Shown: positions 1 through 11,575, numbered from the stretch's first letter. The stretch: 64,000 nt of DNA from Tenodera sinensis (GCA_030765045.1 CM060961.1:30735305-30799304); one strand, 5' to 3'. Program-made: numbers and translations. The notes: a model not told the origin generated them from the sequence alone.

Positions 1-121
1 GGGTGATCCAGGCTACAAGATTCTCAGCCAGGACATATCAGAAACTGTTATGAAAGATGATGAGGACCAAAATGATGATGAGGAAGAAGAATTGATCTTG
101 TCTGGTGCTAAATTCTCAGAA
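1..121 (+). CDS. hiw: Highwire/MYCBP2 ortholog, probable upstream exon (partial, 3' edge uncertain)
   Basis: Only the frame starting at base 2 is open here. It gives a chain with GYKILSQDISETV, an acidic run (DDEDQNDDEEEE) and ILSGAKFSE. The other two frames contain stops, and the exon runs in from the left edge. A strong donor (GTAAGA) follows base 121, but it leaves phase 0 while the next clear exon (1235) enters with two bases of a codon. A weak donor after base 104 (GTGCTA) would be in phase. A downstream acceptor at 1255 would also fit the strong donor. The GTAAGC at 182 lies in an inserted PLE fragment. Position just before an RCC1 exon fits the region between RCC1 repeats of the PHR family, but I cannot match this segment residue by residue, so it is probable rather than certain. 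Confidence 0.5.
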
Positions 122-160
122 GTAAGAGGCCATATGAATAACATCATTGCATACATAGAG

Positions 161-238
161 AGATCTTCAGATCTTATAAATGTAAGCGTTGTTTAGTGTT
201 ATTGACTCACCTTTTAAATTATATAGATCTTCAGATCT
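161..238 (+). mobile_element. 50 bp Penelope-like terminal fragment with 14 bp target duplication
   Basis: Bases 175-224 match the 3' terminus of the local PLE family (gtaagcgttgtttagtg, cctttaaatt-type end; compare 24485-24535). They are flanked by a perfect direct repeat, agatcttcagatct, at 161-174 and 225-238. It is a tiny retro-insertion at the edge of the first exon and brings its own GTAAGC. Confidence 0.8.
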
Positions 239-406
239 CTAAGTTTTGGTTTATGAACATTTCAGGCGGTTTTGATCTTTGGTTATTAAGAAATAACACT
301 CAGCAGGAACACAACTAAAGCTGGATGCTTTTTTCCAGCCTTCAAATAAGCTCATGTGAATAGGCTTTTGTTACTGATATGAAATGCACATTAAATCTTT
401 ACATTT
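239..406. other. Intron remainder, nothing recognised
   Basis: AT-rich sequence between the PLE scrap and a LINE fragment. I see no ORF or repeat. The same is true of 860-1234, apart from the acceptor tract at 1217-1234. Confidence 0.5.
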
Positions 407-419
407 ACTTCCTATAACT

Positions 420-846
420 CTCACTTGCAAAGAAAGGCACAACAATAAAACAAAAGTCTAAATTCAATTTCTCATATTCCTCAATAAAACGCTTGGTCAT
501 TAAACAATTTTCTCATTCATACCTACAAGAAATTGAAACAAATGCGAAAGATAAAAAATGGATTAGACTACTTTCCAACCCAGATATAATCCCCCAGAGA
601 CCAAGGAAAACAGCGGTTGCAGCCTTCCGACTACTGACAAGTCACGACTGCTTAGCAAGTCATCTCTACAGAATAGGTATCTCAGCTTCACCAATATGTG
701 TCCTGTGTAACGATCCAGCAGAAATGAATGAAGACCACTTGAAGACCTGTGAAGCATTAAGATCAGAAGAAACTACAGTTCAAAAGTATTAGAAAGCACG
801 AATGCTAATGGCTTCGTTGCCAGATGCAAGGCACTAGAAAAAAACA
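420..846 (+). mobile_element. I-group LINE, 3' fragment with target duplication (copy 1)
   Basis: The last part of the RNase H LINE ORF is present: SLAKKGTT, YLQEIETNAKDKKW, then a Cys-rich end (CVLCNDPAEMNEDHLKTCEA). It stops near ARH-type residues and carries an internal TAG where relatives have Trp. The perfect 13 bp duplication acttcctataact lies at 407-419 and 847-859. The copy is strongly 5'-truncated, as expected for target-primed reverse transcription. Confidence 0.9.
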
Positions 847-1234
847 ACTTCCTATAACTGATGTCAAGTGGTATATTTTATTCTAAATATTCATTATATT
901 ATTCACAATTTATCTGACTTCCAATTTTACAGACGTCTATTTTCCCCATTGTCCATTAAATCACAATGCAATATCACGTTTATAGCAACTTTTAATTACT
1001 ATTTAATGCAGGACATTTTCAGGATTAATCAGTGGCATCATCAACTGTCTTCACTTTTTTATTTACTTTCTGCATTTTAGATGTAAGAGCCTGATTTTGC
1101 TTTTCCAACCTTGTCTTACACATAGCTTGTAAGAAAGAACAATAAGTTGCCATTGATTAACATACCTTTGGGAGCTTGCACTTTTAAAACCTAGATCAGT
1201 TGTAAATTCATCAACGCTGTTGTTTTGTTTGCAG

Positions 1235-1387
1235 GTCATGTTCCTGACCTGAAGGACGTACATGTGACTCAGGTGGCACTAGGAAAAGCACATGCTGTTG
1301 CACTAACCAATAAGGGTCATGTTTATACTTTTGGGATCAATAATAAAGGACAGTGTGGCAGAGACTTTGCAACACAAGTGAAGGAAG
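1235..1387 (+). CDS. hiw: Highwire/MYCBP2 ortholog, exon with an RCC1-like repeat
   Basis: This exon encodes an RCC1-type blade: HVTQVALGKAHAVALTNKG followed by VYTFGINNKGQCGRDF. The form NNKGQCGR is typical of the RCC1-like region of PHR proteins (highwire, MYCBP2, RPM-1). The acceptor follows a clear pyrimidine tract (gttgttttgtttgcag) and the donor is GAAG|GTAATT. It enters and leaves in phase 1, which fits the next exon at 10894. In the known family this propeller sits in the N-terminal third and serves protein interaction and regulation of the ligase. The following 9.5 kb intron is packed with transposons. I see no lesion in the exon. Confidence 0.93.
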
Positions 1388-2058
1388 GTAATTGTGTCTT
1401 TCACACTATTCTGGCAATTTTTTATAAAAGGAGCTGATGAAATCTTTGTTTCAAGGTCATATTTAGCAGGTAATGGATAAGATCAAGATGGCAAAGGCTA
1501 ATGTTTTTTTTTTTCAATTAAAATCCGGATTCTGCCAAAATTAACTTTATTTGAATTAAGATAACATACATTCACAAATTATTTCTCTCTTTAAACATAT
1601 TCTGATGTCAATGTCCTAAACTATTCAGGATATTGCTGTGACAATATTTTCTTTTATAACTATTTCTCATGCAAAGTTCAGTGGCACCACTTTTGCAGTA
1701 AGCATCAGTTTACCTTTCACTGACTCATTTGTATCCGTAAATATTTATTGTGTGGTATTTCTTTTCCACACAATCACTATTGGACTATACAGTATTATTT
1801 GTTATAATTTTGGTTTACCAAATCATTTTCTGATTATTGTGACATGCACTCACTACAATTTGCACGAAATTTGATGTCTACTCTATTTGACATCATATCG
1901 CAACTGTACTGAAAAAGATCCACTATTTATTCTTGGTTACACAACTTAGCTGCCATTGTCTTTTCTTTGTCTTTTTTCACATTTTTCATTTATAATTGAC
2001 ATTGGTCATGTTCCACTTTACCAATAGTTTTAGATGCAAAAATAAAGTTTACAAAAAT
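1388..2058. other. Intron remainder, nothing recognised
   Basis: AT-rich intron after the RCC1 exon. Short open frames show no similarity I recognise and no splice logic. Confidence 0.5.
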
Positions 2059-2124
2059 GTTGTTAGCTAATGCTGGATTTCTGACAATGAAGTCATTAAT
2101 CCTCTTGCTCTCCAGTATTTTTCA
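2059..2124 (-). mobile_element. 3' scrap of the RNase H LINE of 5712-7200
   Basis: It repeats the 3' end of the LINE at 5712 (ttgttagctaatgctgg, ttctgacaatgaagtc, ctcttgctctcca). Similar scraps occur at 43746-43820 and 56195-56301. Confidence 0.75.
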
Positions 2125-2159
2125 ACATAAATACTGAAGAGACTTAGCAGTAACAGTAA

Positions 2160-2580
2160 CCGCTTTTTAGAGAGCACCATATTTTTATGTTTTGGCGGTC
2201 ACATCGCTCTCTCACAACCCCCAGAATGTCTGGAGGACCACACCTGTCGTTGGTTTACGGGTCTCACCGACCTGACCGGGAGAGTTATCAAAATAAATTC
2301 ACCGACCATATCCTCTGAATACCAATCAGAGGACGTATTACATGCCATGACAGGTCAGCATGTTAGGGTTTAAGAATTTATAGAGAAATTAGAGAAATGG
2401 AGAGGTTGGAAAAATAAAGACTCCCTAGCCCTCGGGAACCCTAATAGCATCGGGGTCGGAAGAGAACAAGAGATTGCCAAGGTAAGGTCAGATAGAAAAG
2501 TTACAGTGAGGAGAAAAACACCAGTAAGTGGAAGTAATGTTCTGCTCAGCTTGGGTACCTTGTGGTCGCTATTCACATGT
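2160..2580. repeat. GC-richer patch, probable old repeat
   Basis: Base composition differs sharply from the neighbourhood (tggcggtcacatcgctctc, ctcaccgacctgaccggg). No ORF, tRNA-like boxes or terminal repeats are visible. It looks like an inserted unclassified element, but I cannot name it. Confidence 0.3.
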
Positions 2581-2949
2581 CCCCTAGATGCTTTTAATTT
2601 AAGTTTATAGCAAATTCTGCAATACTACAGTTATTTTCAAGTTGTTTACAACTTTTTAACACGACTTTCCTTTTAAGAATGGAACATACACAATGATCAC
2701 AATTCGGGGTATTGTCTGTAACCAAGAAAAATAATCTTCTCCATTGTTAATAATTATAAAACAATGCTTATGTTATGTTGGACACAATTTTTCTTGCTTA
2801 TTAAATTTTCTTTAGCATGCACTGATAATAATTCAATTACAATAGACAGGGGAAATACCGTAAACATTTCTTACATAAGGGTTTGGACACAAATAAACAC
2901 AACAAATATCAACATGAATCATCCATTTCTATTACTCCAAATTAAACAT

Positions 2950-3295
2950 TTTATACTCCATTCAGCCTTAGATCCACACCTTGTATACCTCCACGATAAC
3001 CTGGTGTTTGTATCAGCTGCAACGAACACAAACGCCATTTGGACTCGTGCCTGGTGCTTATGATCCAACAAAGCGATATTTACTCAGGAGTTTTAGGAAT
3101 AGCCTTGCTATCACGTTACATTCAAGTAGTCTTTACCAGGGTTATCATATATCTTGAAAACTCACAGATAGTTGCCTATACTTAAAGTACTATATTTTGT
3201 GGTGTCCTTTTGTTTCAGCATATTGTGAGCTAGTTGTTGACAGCTTGTGCTTACATCAAGTATGGATCTCGGTGGAATGATTATAGGCTTATAAT
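2950..3295 (+). repeat. Unclassified 345 bp interspersed repeat, copy 1
   Basis: Closely similar to the reverse complement of 21975-22322. Shared strings include caggagttttaggaata and aagtagtcttta and gggttatcata. No ORF is conserved between the two. The class is unknown. Confidence 0.7.
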
Positions 3296-3609
3296 TCCTG
3301 CTACATTGTCTCCTACTTGCCCTCTTGTTAAAGATTCTAATAGAAATGTGTAATGTGTATAAAGTAATAGAAATGCTTGCAGTTGAGATTCAAAATAAAT
3401 ACTTTAATTCCTGTGAGCAAATACTGATGCCTCTGTCCCTGTATTGAGCTTGAACTCAATTAATGTTAAATGTTGTAATTTGTCAATCAGCTGCAATTTT
3501 GTCAGCAAATTACCAGGGTGTAATCTAGTTCTGCGATTTAAGTGGTATTGCATATTCTGTAAAATCTGCATATGTGCCAGTAGTATGCTTTAATTTTATC
3601 TGTTTACAC

Positions 3610-5034
3610 CAGGCATCGGCAAACATGTACTCAATGAGGTATCAGTATGACGTCTCAACATGCAACCCGCAATGCACATGACGTAATGTAGAACAGGGGA
3701 TGGCATTGACCTTCGTTCAGAGTCAGTGGTAGACTCACTCGCTACAGAGTACAATAAGGAATGGTACACATACTTGAATCCAGCTATTTTGGTCTACGAT
3801 ACTTTAGATAGGCCTAGATATTTGAGCAATATATTTCAATTCACTTCTGTTTGAAATGTACCATGAAAATCTAGTGATATATCACAAGTAGCCATTCTCA
3901 GTATAGCACGTAAATTATCATCTGTTAATTGCGATACAAGATTCTTTTAGATTCAGCTTCTTTTCTGCACATTTCTTAAATGCTTGAAATAATTCTGCCC
4001 CTGTTGTATGTTCCTTAAGTGGAATGACTGCAAGCATATATTCTAGTATCAAAAGGTTGTTAATAATGGTATTTCATAATATTCATAAAGTTGAAGGGCT
4101 GTAAAATATAGTCCTAATATAGTACCAATTGTACTGTGTCAACTTTGTTAGTGCTTTCATCCAACGCGAGAGAATCGGCTATAAATTCGTGGACCTCGGT
4201 TTGTAGTCTTTTTTCGGTTATTTCTGCTATTTTATGTATTTCCTGTATGGTTTGTGGTGATAATGCAATATTACTAAAAATATCATATTGTTCAGGGCAA
4301 ATTATGTTGGCAACTTTACTCTCAAATTTTTTATGAAATCTCTATCACTAAACCATCTCAGTGACTGAGCAATCTCCAAGGCAACAGCATAGCTGGCGTG
4401 AAGTTGTCTATCAGTTATAATATTTGAACTAATATTAGGTGTATTTTCTGAATATTGCTCTTTGAGCTGTTGCAGTTGGTTAGTCCGATCTAGACCTGAA
4501 AAAAATAAAATGAATAAAGGACACTACATCAGTGTTATGCTACTTTAAATCGTGGTGTAAATGTATGAATACATGCTTATCTATAATTGTATGGTGATCT
4601 TATGACATGTATCATAATGCCGCTTGGTCTTCCATTGACGAGTGCCTTTTTTAACTTTGGAGCACAACAAACACCTTACGTTCCTTACATGATGAGAGAA
4701 GAAATCATCAAAGTGCTATTCTAGATATCAAATTTAATAGACCAGGAATAATTAGATGCACTCTAATTCTACGAATATACTAAGACTTTAAGTTAAATAA
4801 ACTAATATCCTTCAACGTTATAAATAAAAAAAAATATCTTTAAGTCTTAGTATTAGTCTGTTACAGACATGTGTAGAAGTACAGGTAAATACGACAGGAC
4901 AGTCCGCCCGTGATCGTGTGTGTATGCAGTGCCAGTTAAGGCTGCGAGGGTGGGGAAGGGGGAGACAGAGTAAGTGCTGCCCCTGACACGCCATAGTTGC
5001 GAGGCCTCATTGAGTACATGTTTGCCGATGCCTG
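3610..5034 (-). mobile_element. hAT-type DNA transposon, decayed, with 8 bp target duplication
   Basis: Perfect 30 bp terminal inverted repeats lie at 3610-3639 and 5005-5034 and begin CAGGCATCGGCAAAC. The duplication gtttacac is at 3602-3609 and 5035-5042. On the minus strand around 4480-4120 a broken transposase can be read: YAVALEIAQSLRWFSDRDF, IICPEQYDIFSNIALSPQTI and ADSLALDESTNKVDTVQLVL. The LALDES motif is typical of the animal hAT lineage related to GTF2IRD2/ZBED-like proteins. Stops and a frameshift show it is dead; the zinc finger and C-terminal dimerisation parts are missing. Confidence 0.9.
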
Positions 5035-5289
5035 GTTTACACTTAGTGTTATACTGTCACAGAAAAAAGTAGCAACTAAATCTCTTAAATGAATTTGAGG
5101 GGGAAAAAAAATCCTGATGTGTTACATTCACATGACATTCTCTGGCCATTCATTTATTTTTATTTAGCTTCTACAGACTATTATTATGAATGTTTATTTA
5201 ATATCTACTTCATTTTAAATGAAATAAACCTTTGCAGAAATCATTACCTTTTTCATTATACGATCAAGGACACAGTAAACCGAGTTGAT

Positions 5290-5520
5290 AGATATTTTTT
5301 TAAATGCTAGTCTGCATGTCCTGCCTTGAAATTCCTACTCTTTCAATGACATTGTGAGAAATAAGTAAATAGTGGTGGCACTTTAAGAAAACTATAGTGA
5401 AAAATTCAAACCAATAATATCTCAAAAATGGCCAATGTCTCAGAAAAGGTAATTGTAAATAAATTGTGGTTTCTTATGGTTTACATGTTATACAAAATCA
5501 CATAATTTTTTTTTTTCCTG
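5290..5520. repeat. Fragment of a dispersed non-coding repeat (family R)
   Basis: Shares the strings tttcaatgacattgtgag and gtggcacttta with the better copy at 12860-13500 (tttcatgacattgtaag, gacagcacttc). Confidence 0.4.
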
Positions 5521-5711
5521 GATGAAAGGGGCTTAAAGCTGGTTCACAACCACCTGTTAACAATGACTATAACTACTGGAATAGCATGAACATTTTGGCT
5601 CACAACAGCCCGCTAATGGCAATGGGAATAAGTAGTATATATTGCACATTTGGATGTCATTTATTTCTTTTGACCAATGAAAGAATTTGAACTGCTCTCC
5701 AATTCAGCCAA

Positions 5712-7200
5712 CATGTTGTTAGCTAATGCTGGATTTCTGACAATGAAGTCATTAATCCTCTTGCTCTCCAATATTTTTCACTGATGGATGGGGCACTAGA
5801 AGTGGCCGGGCATATTTGAAGGTGGTCTCGATCCATTTCCTCTTGCAGATCACATAGAGGACAGAGTGGTGAAGAATATATCCCAATTCTGTTTAAATGT
5901 TTTGCCAGACAATCATGTCCTGTAATCAACCTGAAGGTTGCAACTGCTGTTTTACAAGGATAGTCAGGAATTACTGTTTGAATGTTTGGTGGTTCCCATC
6001 TTTTATTCTTTGATTTTTCATAGTAATCTTTTGCAATAATTTTTTTGAATTCAGAGTTTACTAATCTTTTAGCTGCATAAAATGGTAGATTAGCTATAGA
6101 TTTTTGTACACCGCTGGTACCCTTTTTTGCAAGAAAATCAGCTTTCTCATTACCACTCAGTCCACAGTGAGCTGGTATCCATTGGAAGACTAGGTGTTTT
6201 TGAAGTGCTGTTAGGTGGCTAAGCATCTTCCAACATTCTATAATTGTTTGGTTTTTTGGTGACAACTTGGAAGTAATTGCTATAATTGCTACCCTGGAAT
6301 CTGAGAGAATAACTGCTTGCTGAAATTGTGAAATTCTGTACAAAAGATTTTGTAGGGCCATTCGAATTGTTTCAATTTCTCCATCAAAGTTAGTAGTTCC
6401 ATAACTTAAAGATTTGTAATAGGAAAAGAGGTGACATGTGACTCCAGCACCTGCTCCATCTTGGTTTGATATCAATGATCCATCAGTATAAATATGGAGC
6501 CATTCATGTTCTGGAAATCTAGTATGGATTGTCTCTAATGCCAATAATTTTAGAACACTAGTTGGAGTATCACTTTTTTTAACTTCTTCTGTCAGGTGTA
6601 AATAATATGTGATGTCTAATGTATGTGTCGGATTGACTTTAGATATGAAGTTTTCCTTTGAATTAGGAAGGTGTACATTTTTCTTGATGTCTTGAATTTT
6701 GGAAAGAAAGCTCTCCTGAGTCTTTAGTGTATGTGTAAAATTTCTCTTGTGCCATGTGTTAAATGGGAATCTGATCAACTTTTCATGTTGAATAAGAGCC
6801 GCTTTTTCTATTTCATATTCAATGGGGTATTGGTTAGTATTTCCATAGCTGCTATTGGTGTGGTTTTGATAGCACCTGTAATTAATCTCAGACTTTGGTT
6901 TTGAAAGATTTGAATTTTTTTTGTGTTTGCTGTTACAAGAACTTAGCTGCAGTAAGTAAATAATGGCTTTATATATACATTGTATGTTGTGTTAAGAGTT
7001 GCTCTGGAACATCCCCACTTCATTCCTGTTAGACGTTTTAACAGTGAAAGGCGCCTCTCTGCTCTTTGTATTACATTTTCTATTTGTTTGGTCCATGTAA
7101 GTTTGGTATCAAATGTAACTCCTAAATACTTTCCTTCCTTTGTTTCTGGTAATTGTTGACCCTCAGCATAAAAATAGGTTAACCAACCAATTTTCAATAA
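5712..7200 (-). mobile_element. RNase H-bearing I-group LINE, second family, 5'-truncated and broken
   Basis: Read on the minus strand it begins in the RT thumb region (KYLGVTFDTKLTW, RLTGMKWGCSR). It passes through a frame break near 6780-6945 (QSLRLITGAIKTTP then AALIQHEKLIRFPF) and continues as a clean 351-codon frame. That frame holds the RNase H domain: IYTDGS, GEIETIRMAL, LSDSRVAI and FQWIPAHCGLSGNEKADFLA. It ends in a CCHC-like finger (CPLCDLQEEMDRDHLQIC). It is related to, but distinct from, the LINE at 14650, 35948 and 420. No endonuclease or RT palm is present. Confidence 0.9.
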
Positions 7201-7373
7201 AGTGAAGATCTAAATGCAAAGGTATTGCATATTGCCATGTGTTCTCTTTCATACATTCATCCTTATAATTTTATACTTTTTTGTTATACAAGTGCTCATT
7301 TCCCTGGACACTCAAAATGAGCACTTCGTCTAATTTTGCTTGCTCCATTGATGACATAAACAAATATAATATA

Positions 7374-7542
7374 TAACAGCAAATAAACAAAAACTAAAAC
7401 TATATGAATAATTAAAACAATAGCAATCCAGAATTATTATTTATTTATTTATTTATTTACTTATTTATAACAGCAAATAAACAAAAACTAAAACTATATG
7501 AATAATTAAAACAATAGCAATCCAGAATTATTATTTATTTAT
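7374..7542. repeat. Direct duplication of about 75 bp, period 94
   Basis: A segment starting aacagcaaataaacaaaaac at 7378 is repeated almost exactly about 94 bases later, separated by (ATTT)n. It lies just upstream of a family A tail scrap (7530-7590) and may be a large target duplication or local slippage. Confidence 0.6.
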
Positions 7543-7590
7543 GCTGGTGTTTTTTTTAAATGCACAAGCCATGTGTGGGCAATGTTGCAG
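7530..7590 (-). mobile_element. tRNA-derived family A, short tail fragment
   Basis: Carries ttatttatgctggtgttt, cacaagccatgtgtgggc and caatgttg, matching the tail region of family A in reverse orientation. Confidence 0.65.
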
Positions 7591-7599
7591 TTGCTTGAG

Positions 7600-8840
7600 G
7601 TACCATATTGTAAAATTTTACTATAAGTGGCAGAGAAAGTAAAGCTTGAACCTGACATTGGGTGGTATAAATAAAAGCAAGCAATAGCTTTTTCTCACTA
7701 ATTCGGAGCAAGAGGTTTAGTTTCGTATAAATAAAAACCTTCTCCTCCATCTCCTTGCAAACTAAAGATTCCCGACCTTGACCGCAGAGCTATTGCTCGC
7801 GAAATGGTATAAATAAAAACCTGGCTTCCTCACTCCTACAGAGCTTTTACTGGCTATTTTCTGAGGTAGCTATTTAGGTACCTCAGCTTGCTCACTCAGT
7901 TAGTACCATGGCCAAGATTTCCTGCTCCCACTGTTTTTGAAACAACTGGCTTATTGCCAATTAGTTTCAAATCACTTTTGGATATAATTCTTGTTTTTAA
8001 GTTGCTTTTTTTTTAGTATTTGCATTTTGCTGATGGATGTTTTAAACTCTTCCTACAATTGTTGCTTTACTGTAGGTACTGCTAAACTTTTGCGCTTACT
8101 TTCTGACAACTGTGCTTTTAATAGAATGTCTTGATTTTCCTTTAATAGATGAACAAAGCGCCTCATAAATACACTGCTTTCTTCAACCATGGTGACTGAA
8201 ATACATACGTGTTGTAAAATATAATAAACTCTACTCTTGAAGATATTTGCTGCTATATCAGCTCCGATGGTACAAGGGCATTTTTCTGAGGTGTTATGAT
8301 CAAGCCTGGTTAGAATGTGAGTGATGTCATAGTGATCCACTTTCATTACCGGAAACCTGATAATGGAATCAAAACATATACGAACGTGCTTATACAAACA
8401 TGCAGCATGTATGAAGAGCATAATGCTCGTACAAATCAAGGTCGAATTATATCTATAAAATAAGCCCATATGAAACTCTTTCTCAGAGTAGATATAGCTT
8501 TAATTCAGATAACACTTTTAAAATCTTAGAATTGCCTATTTTGATTTTCCATAAATTTTAATTGCCCAGTTCTAGAGCAGATCAACAGAACACCAGTAAA
8601 AGTAATCTTTCAGCATATCACTTGTAATAGACGCAGGTCATCAAATTATGGGAATCTGGGTTTAAATTTATAAAAGGATAATAGCCATGTATTGGAAGTT
8701 CGGATAAATCCCAATTACTGTTTCATTTATCCCTGCCACACCCCACCCCCCCCCTCCCAAAAAAGAAAAAAAAAAAAAGAAAAAAAAAAGGAAATTGACG
8801 TAAACTGTGTGCTTTAATTAGATATACATTTTTTGTGTAG
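7600..8840. other. Intron remainder with low-complexity tract
   Basis: No recognisable gene. A C-run then A-rich low-complexity stretch occupies 8740-8795. The 138-codon minus frame at 8053-8469 has no motif I recognise and no partner exon; I do not count it as a gene. Confidence 0.4.
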
Positions 8841-8844
8841 TAAG

Positions 8845-9186
8845 ACTTCGTCTATCTCCTACAGTTTATCAGTTATACAAATGTGATTCAGAATGAAAAG
8901 GACTTCACAGGCTATTCCCCCGAAATTAAAGGTATACCTACATTTCAATTGTCATGTAAATATCTTAACATATGCCATTTTAATCAAAATACGAGTACAG
9001 TGGCCATTTTTGAGAAAATTAAAAATTAGGAATTTTTATGCATATAAAAGTTAGTTTTGGATAGAGAGTTTCCATAAAGTTGCACTCTTGGAGGTTACTG
9101 AACTTCAATACGAAATTTGGTTTTTAAAAGTGATTGCTTGGGTTTTGATGTTCACACTTACACATATACAGACACGCACACCTAGG

Positions 9187-9227
<41 letters not shown>

Positions 9228-9310
9228 TCAGAAAGGCTCAGAAGGTGTATTTCTGCTTTAATCTCGATATCGAATTATTGGGTGGAATGCAATAATTCCT
9301 CTACTGTATG
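8845..9310. repeat. Dispersed non-coding repeat (family R) with (CT)n microsatellite
   Basis: Shares phrasing with 12860-13500 and 38390-39245 (gtttatcagttatacaaa, ttttaatcaaaat, ttttgagaaaat, a run of acacac near the end). A pure CT tract of about 35 bases is at 9188-9225. Confidence 0.5.
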
Positions 9311-9793
9311 TTTAGTTGTTGAGGAACTAAAACATTACACAATATGTAGGGACTTGGATGCACATATAAACAATTATAATCACATTTAAAGAGAAAATGT
9401 AGAGTTGCTTCCGCAGCATTTGGTTGCAGGGGGAAATGAAACATGAAGGAGACCTTTTAACAATCTGTATGCATCCTAAGGTGTTGTCATCTTGCCTGCG
9501 TACGATAACGCTAAACATAATGTGAATGAGGTAATTGTCTTCCGCTCTCATTACCAACGATAATGTAATCAAAGCGATACATAGAGTAGAATATTGTGCA
9601 AATCAAAACTGTGTTATATCTGAAGTCTTTCATATAAAACCGACCCTAAATTTAAATTTCCACGAAATGAAACTTCTTCATCCGGTATAGCTTTAATTTA
9701 TGATAAAGTCTTATATAATCTTGGAATTAGTCCCCACACACTCACTCTTGGAATTAGTTATTGATATTTTATATGTATAGATTAAAGGATATC

Positions 9794-9916
9794 AGTATAA
9801 CGGTGCAAACACACGAGTACAAATTATCTACTTCCTTATATCAGTTGATACAAGTATAACGGTGCAAACACACGAGTACAAATTATCTACTTCCCTACCT
9901 ATATCAGTTGATACAA
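9794..9916. repeat. Tandem duplication, period 59
   Basis: The unit beginning agtataacggtgcaaacaca is present twice (9794 and 9853), nearly identical, so a recent local duplication. Confidence 0.85.
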
Positions 9917-10065
9917 GTTCTCAATACTATAAAATTAAGAAAATCACTGATGGAATTTAGAAAGTGTATGAACGTTATCGGTGGAATGCGAGGCGAATCT
10001 TAATTTCTATTTAATTTGCCAAGTCTTTACTTACATTTTCGTTCTTTAAAATCAGTATTTTTATC

Positions 10066-10550
10066 AGATGGTAATTATTATTTATTTATGCAAATAAACT
10101 TACTGTTGGTGTTTTCAAACACACAAGCCGTGTGTGGGCAAAGTTTGAGAGGTAGCACTGGAACTTAAAAATTCAATACCACAACTGGGATTTGAACCAC
10201 AGACCTTCCGCTTACCGGGCGGCTGCTCTACCACTGAGCTATTGTGACAAACTACCAGAATGGCATTAAATTCTCAAACCAGTTCGTATTTCTCCTGGTA
10301 AACCACAAAAGCAGTCTCACATCAGAGACAAATTACCCCAATGGTGACTTACTATTGTAAGTACTTTACATCCCAGGATTAAATAACCTTCAGATGGTAA
10401 TTATTATTTATTTATGCCAACAAACTTACTGTTGGTGTTTTTAAACACACAAGCCATGTGTGGGCAAAGTTTGAGAGGTAGCGGAAGGTCTGTGGTTCAA
10501 ATCCCAGTTGTGGCATTGAATTTTTAAGTTCCAGTGCTACCTCTCAATCT
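10066..10550 (-). mobile_element. tRNA-derived family A, palindromic composite (copy)
   Basis: Left end is the reversed ATAAATAAATAAT tail. One full unit and a partial second unit follow on the minus strand, then an inverted plus-strand piece from ggaaggtctgtggttcaaat ending exactly at ctacctctc. A and B boxes are present (tagctcagtggtagagc on the minus strand; ggttcaaatcc). The target duplication is unclear here (possibly tatcag). Confidence 0.85.
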
Positions 10551-10893
10551 CTATCAGGTTTAACATGAATAAGTATATGGATATTTCAATGCAGCAAATA
10601 TTTAAATCCCCGCTAGACAGGAAGAAGGTGTGTTTGTTTACGTCGCGTGGTGAAGGTCACGGAGCTAAAGCTTTGTGTTGAAAGCAAGAGCTGGTGGAAG
10701 AGGGGAAGTTTTTATTTATACCAAATCACGACCTTTTGCTTATTGTCAACTTGCTTACCAGCTTCAGCTCACAAGCACTAGCTAGTTTTTATTTATACCA
10801 CCAATGCCTAATGTTCCTATCAAACTATATTTAATCATTTTAAAAATATTCATGCATTCCTGTGATATTAATAATAAACTGTTCTGTTTGAAG

Positions 10894-11101
10894 TGCCAAT
10901 GGTGGTTGCTATGGAGACGACAGGGGAAGAAGAAGTTGAGGAAGAAGACCTTGACTGGGAGGATGCCCAAGAATCTATGTGTCCCCCAGGGAAACACAAG
11001 TGGAAACATGAACTATGTATGGTGTGCACTGTGTGCCGAGAATGCACGGGATATAGCATTAGTTGTCTCAGCAGCATGCGCCCAGACAGAAATCCTGGAC
11101 A
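10894..11101 (+). CDS. hiw: Highwire/MYCBP2 ortholog, exon with acidic stretch and Cys-rich segment
   Basis: The frame set by the previous exon gives an acidic run (GEEEVEEEDLDWEDAQ), then CPPGKHKWKHELC and MVCTVCRECTGY, then SCLSSMRPDRNPGQ. Cys/His spacing of this kind lies between RCC1 repeats in MYCBP2-type proteins and suggests a small metal-binding fold. That role is inference; the conserved spacing is what I see. The donor CA|GTAAGT is a consensus match and leaves phase 2. The acceptor (tgtttgaag) is short on pyrimidines but is the one that keeps the frame. Other frames across this stretch are open too but do not join the neighbouring exons. Confidence 0.92.
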
Positions 11102-11499
11102 GTAAGTGTCCTTTACTCTAACTGGAAGTGTTCATTTCAGAACACCATTTAACATAAGCATTTCAAATTGCTTGATTAGTTCTTGTTGGAGTTGTTCTAT
11201 TTGCCATATTGCTTCCCGGTAGCCCAGTACTAAGCCTATAGCTGTTAGACTTTTGCATTTCTTAATGCGATTCATCAGTATTCTGCTATTTGTTTTACAA
11301 GGTATACAATTTGGTTGGTTTAAATTAGAAATTATTAGAACAGTGAGCAAATGATTAAATTATGGAAAATAAATAGAATTAAACACTCAGATTTTATGTT
11401 GCCATTCCAAATGAATTTGAGAACCTGTTGTGATTTACTAGTACAAATCTGAGTCAATTGGAGAATGTAATGTGCTCGCAAGTTGCTTTAGTAGTTAGG

Positions 11500-11575
11500 T
11501 TGATTAGAGCAATGGCATGGAAATCCAAAGATCCAGGGTTTGGATCCCAGCTATGGCATTGAATTTTTCAGTCTG
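11500..11575 (+). mobile_element. Diverged family A tRNA-like fragment
   Basis: ttgattagagcaatggcatg, a B-box-like ggtttggatccc and atggcattgaatttttcag resemble the middle of family A, heavily mutated. Confidence 0.5.

Noticed and set aside
8053..8469. 138-codon minus-strand ORF as a gene
   Set aside because: No recognised domain, no partner exons, and it lies in an AT-rich intron of the opposite-strand hiw gene.
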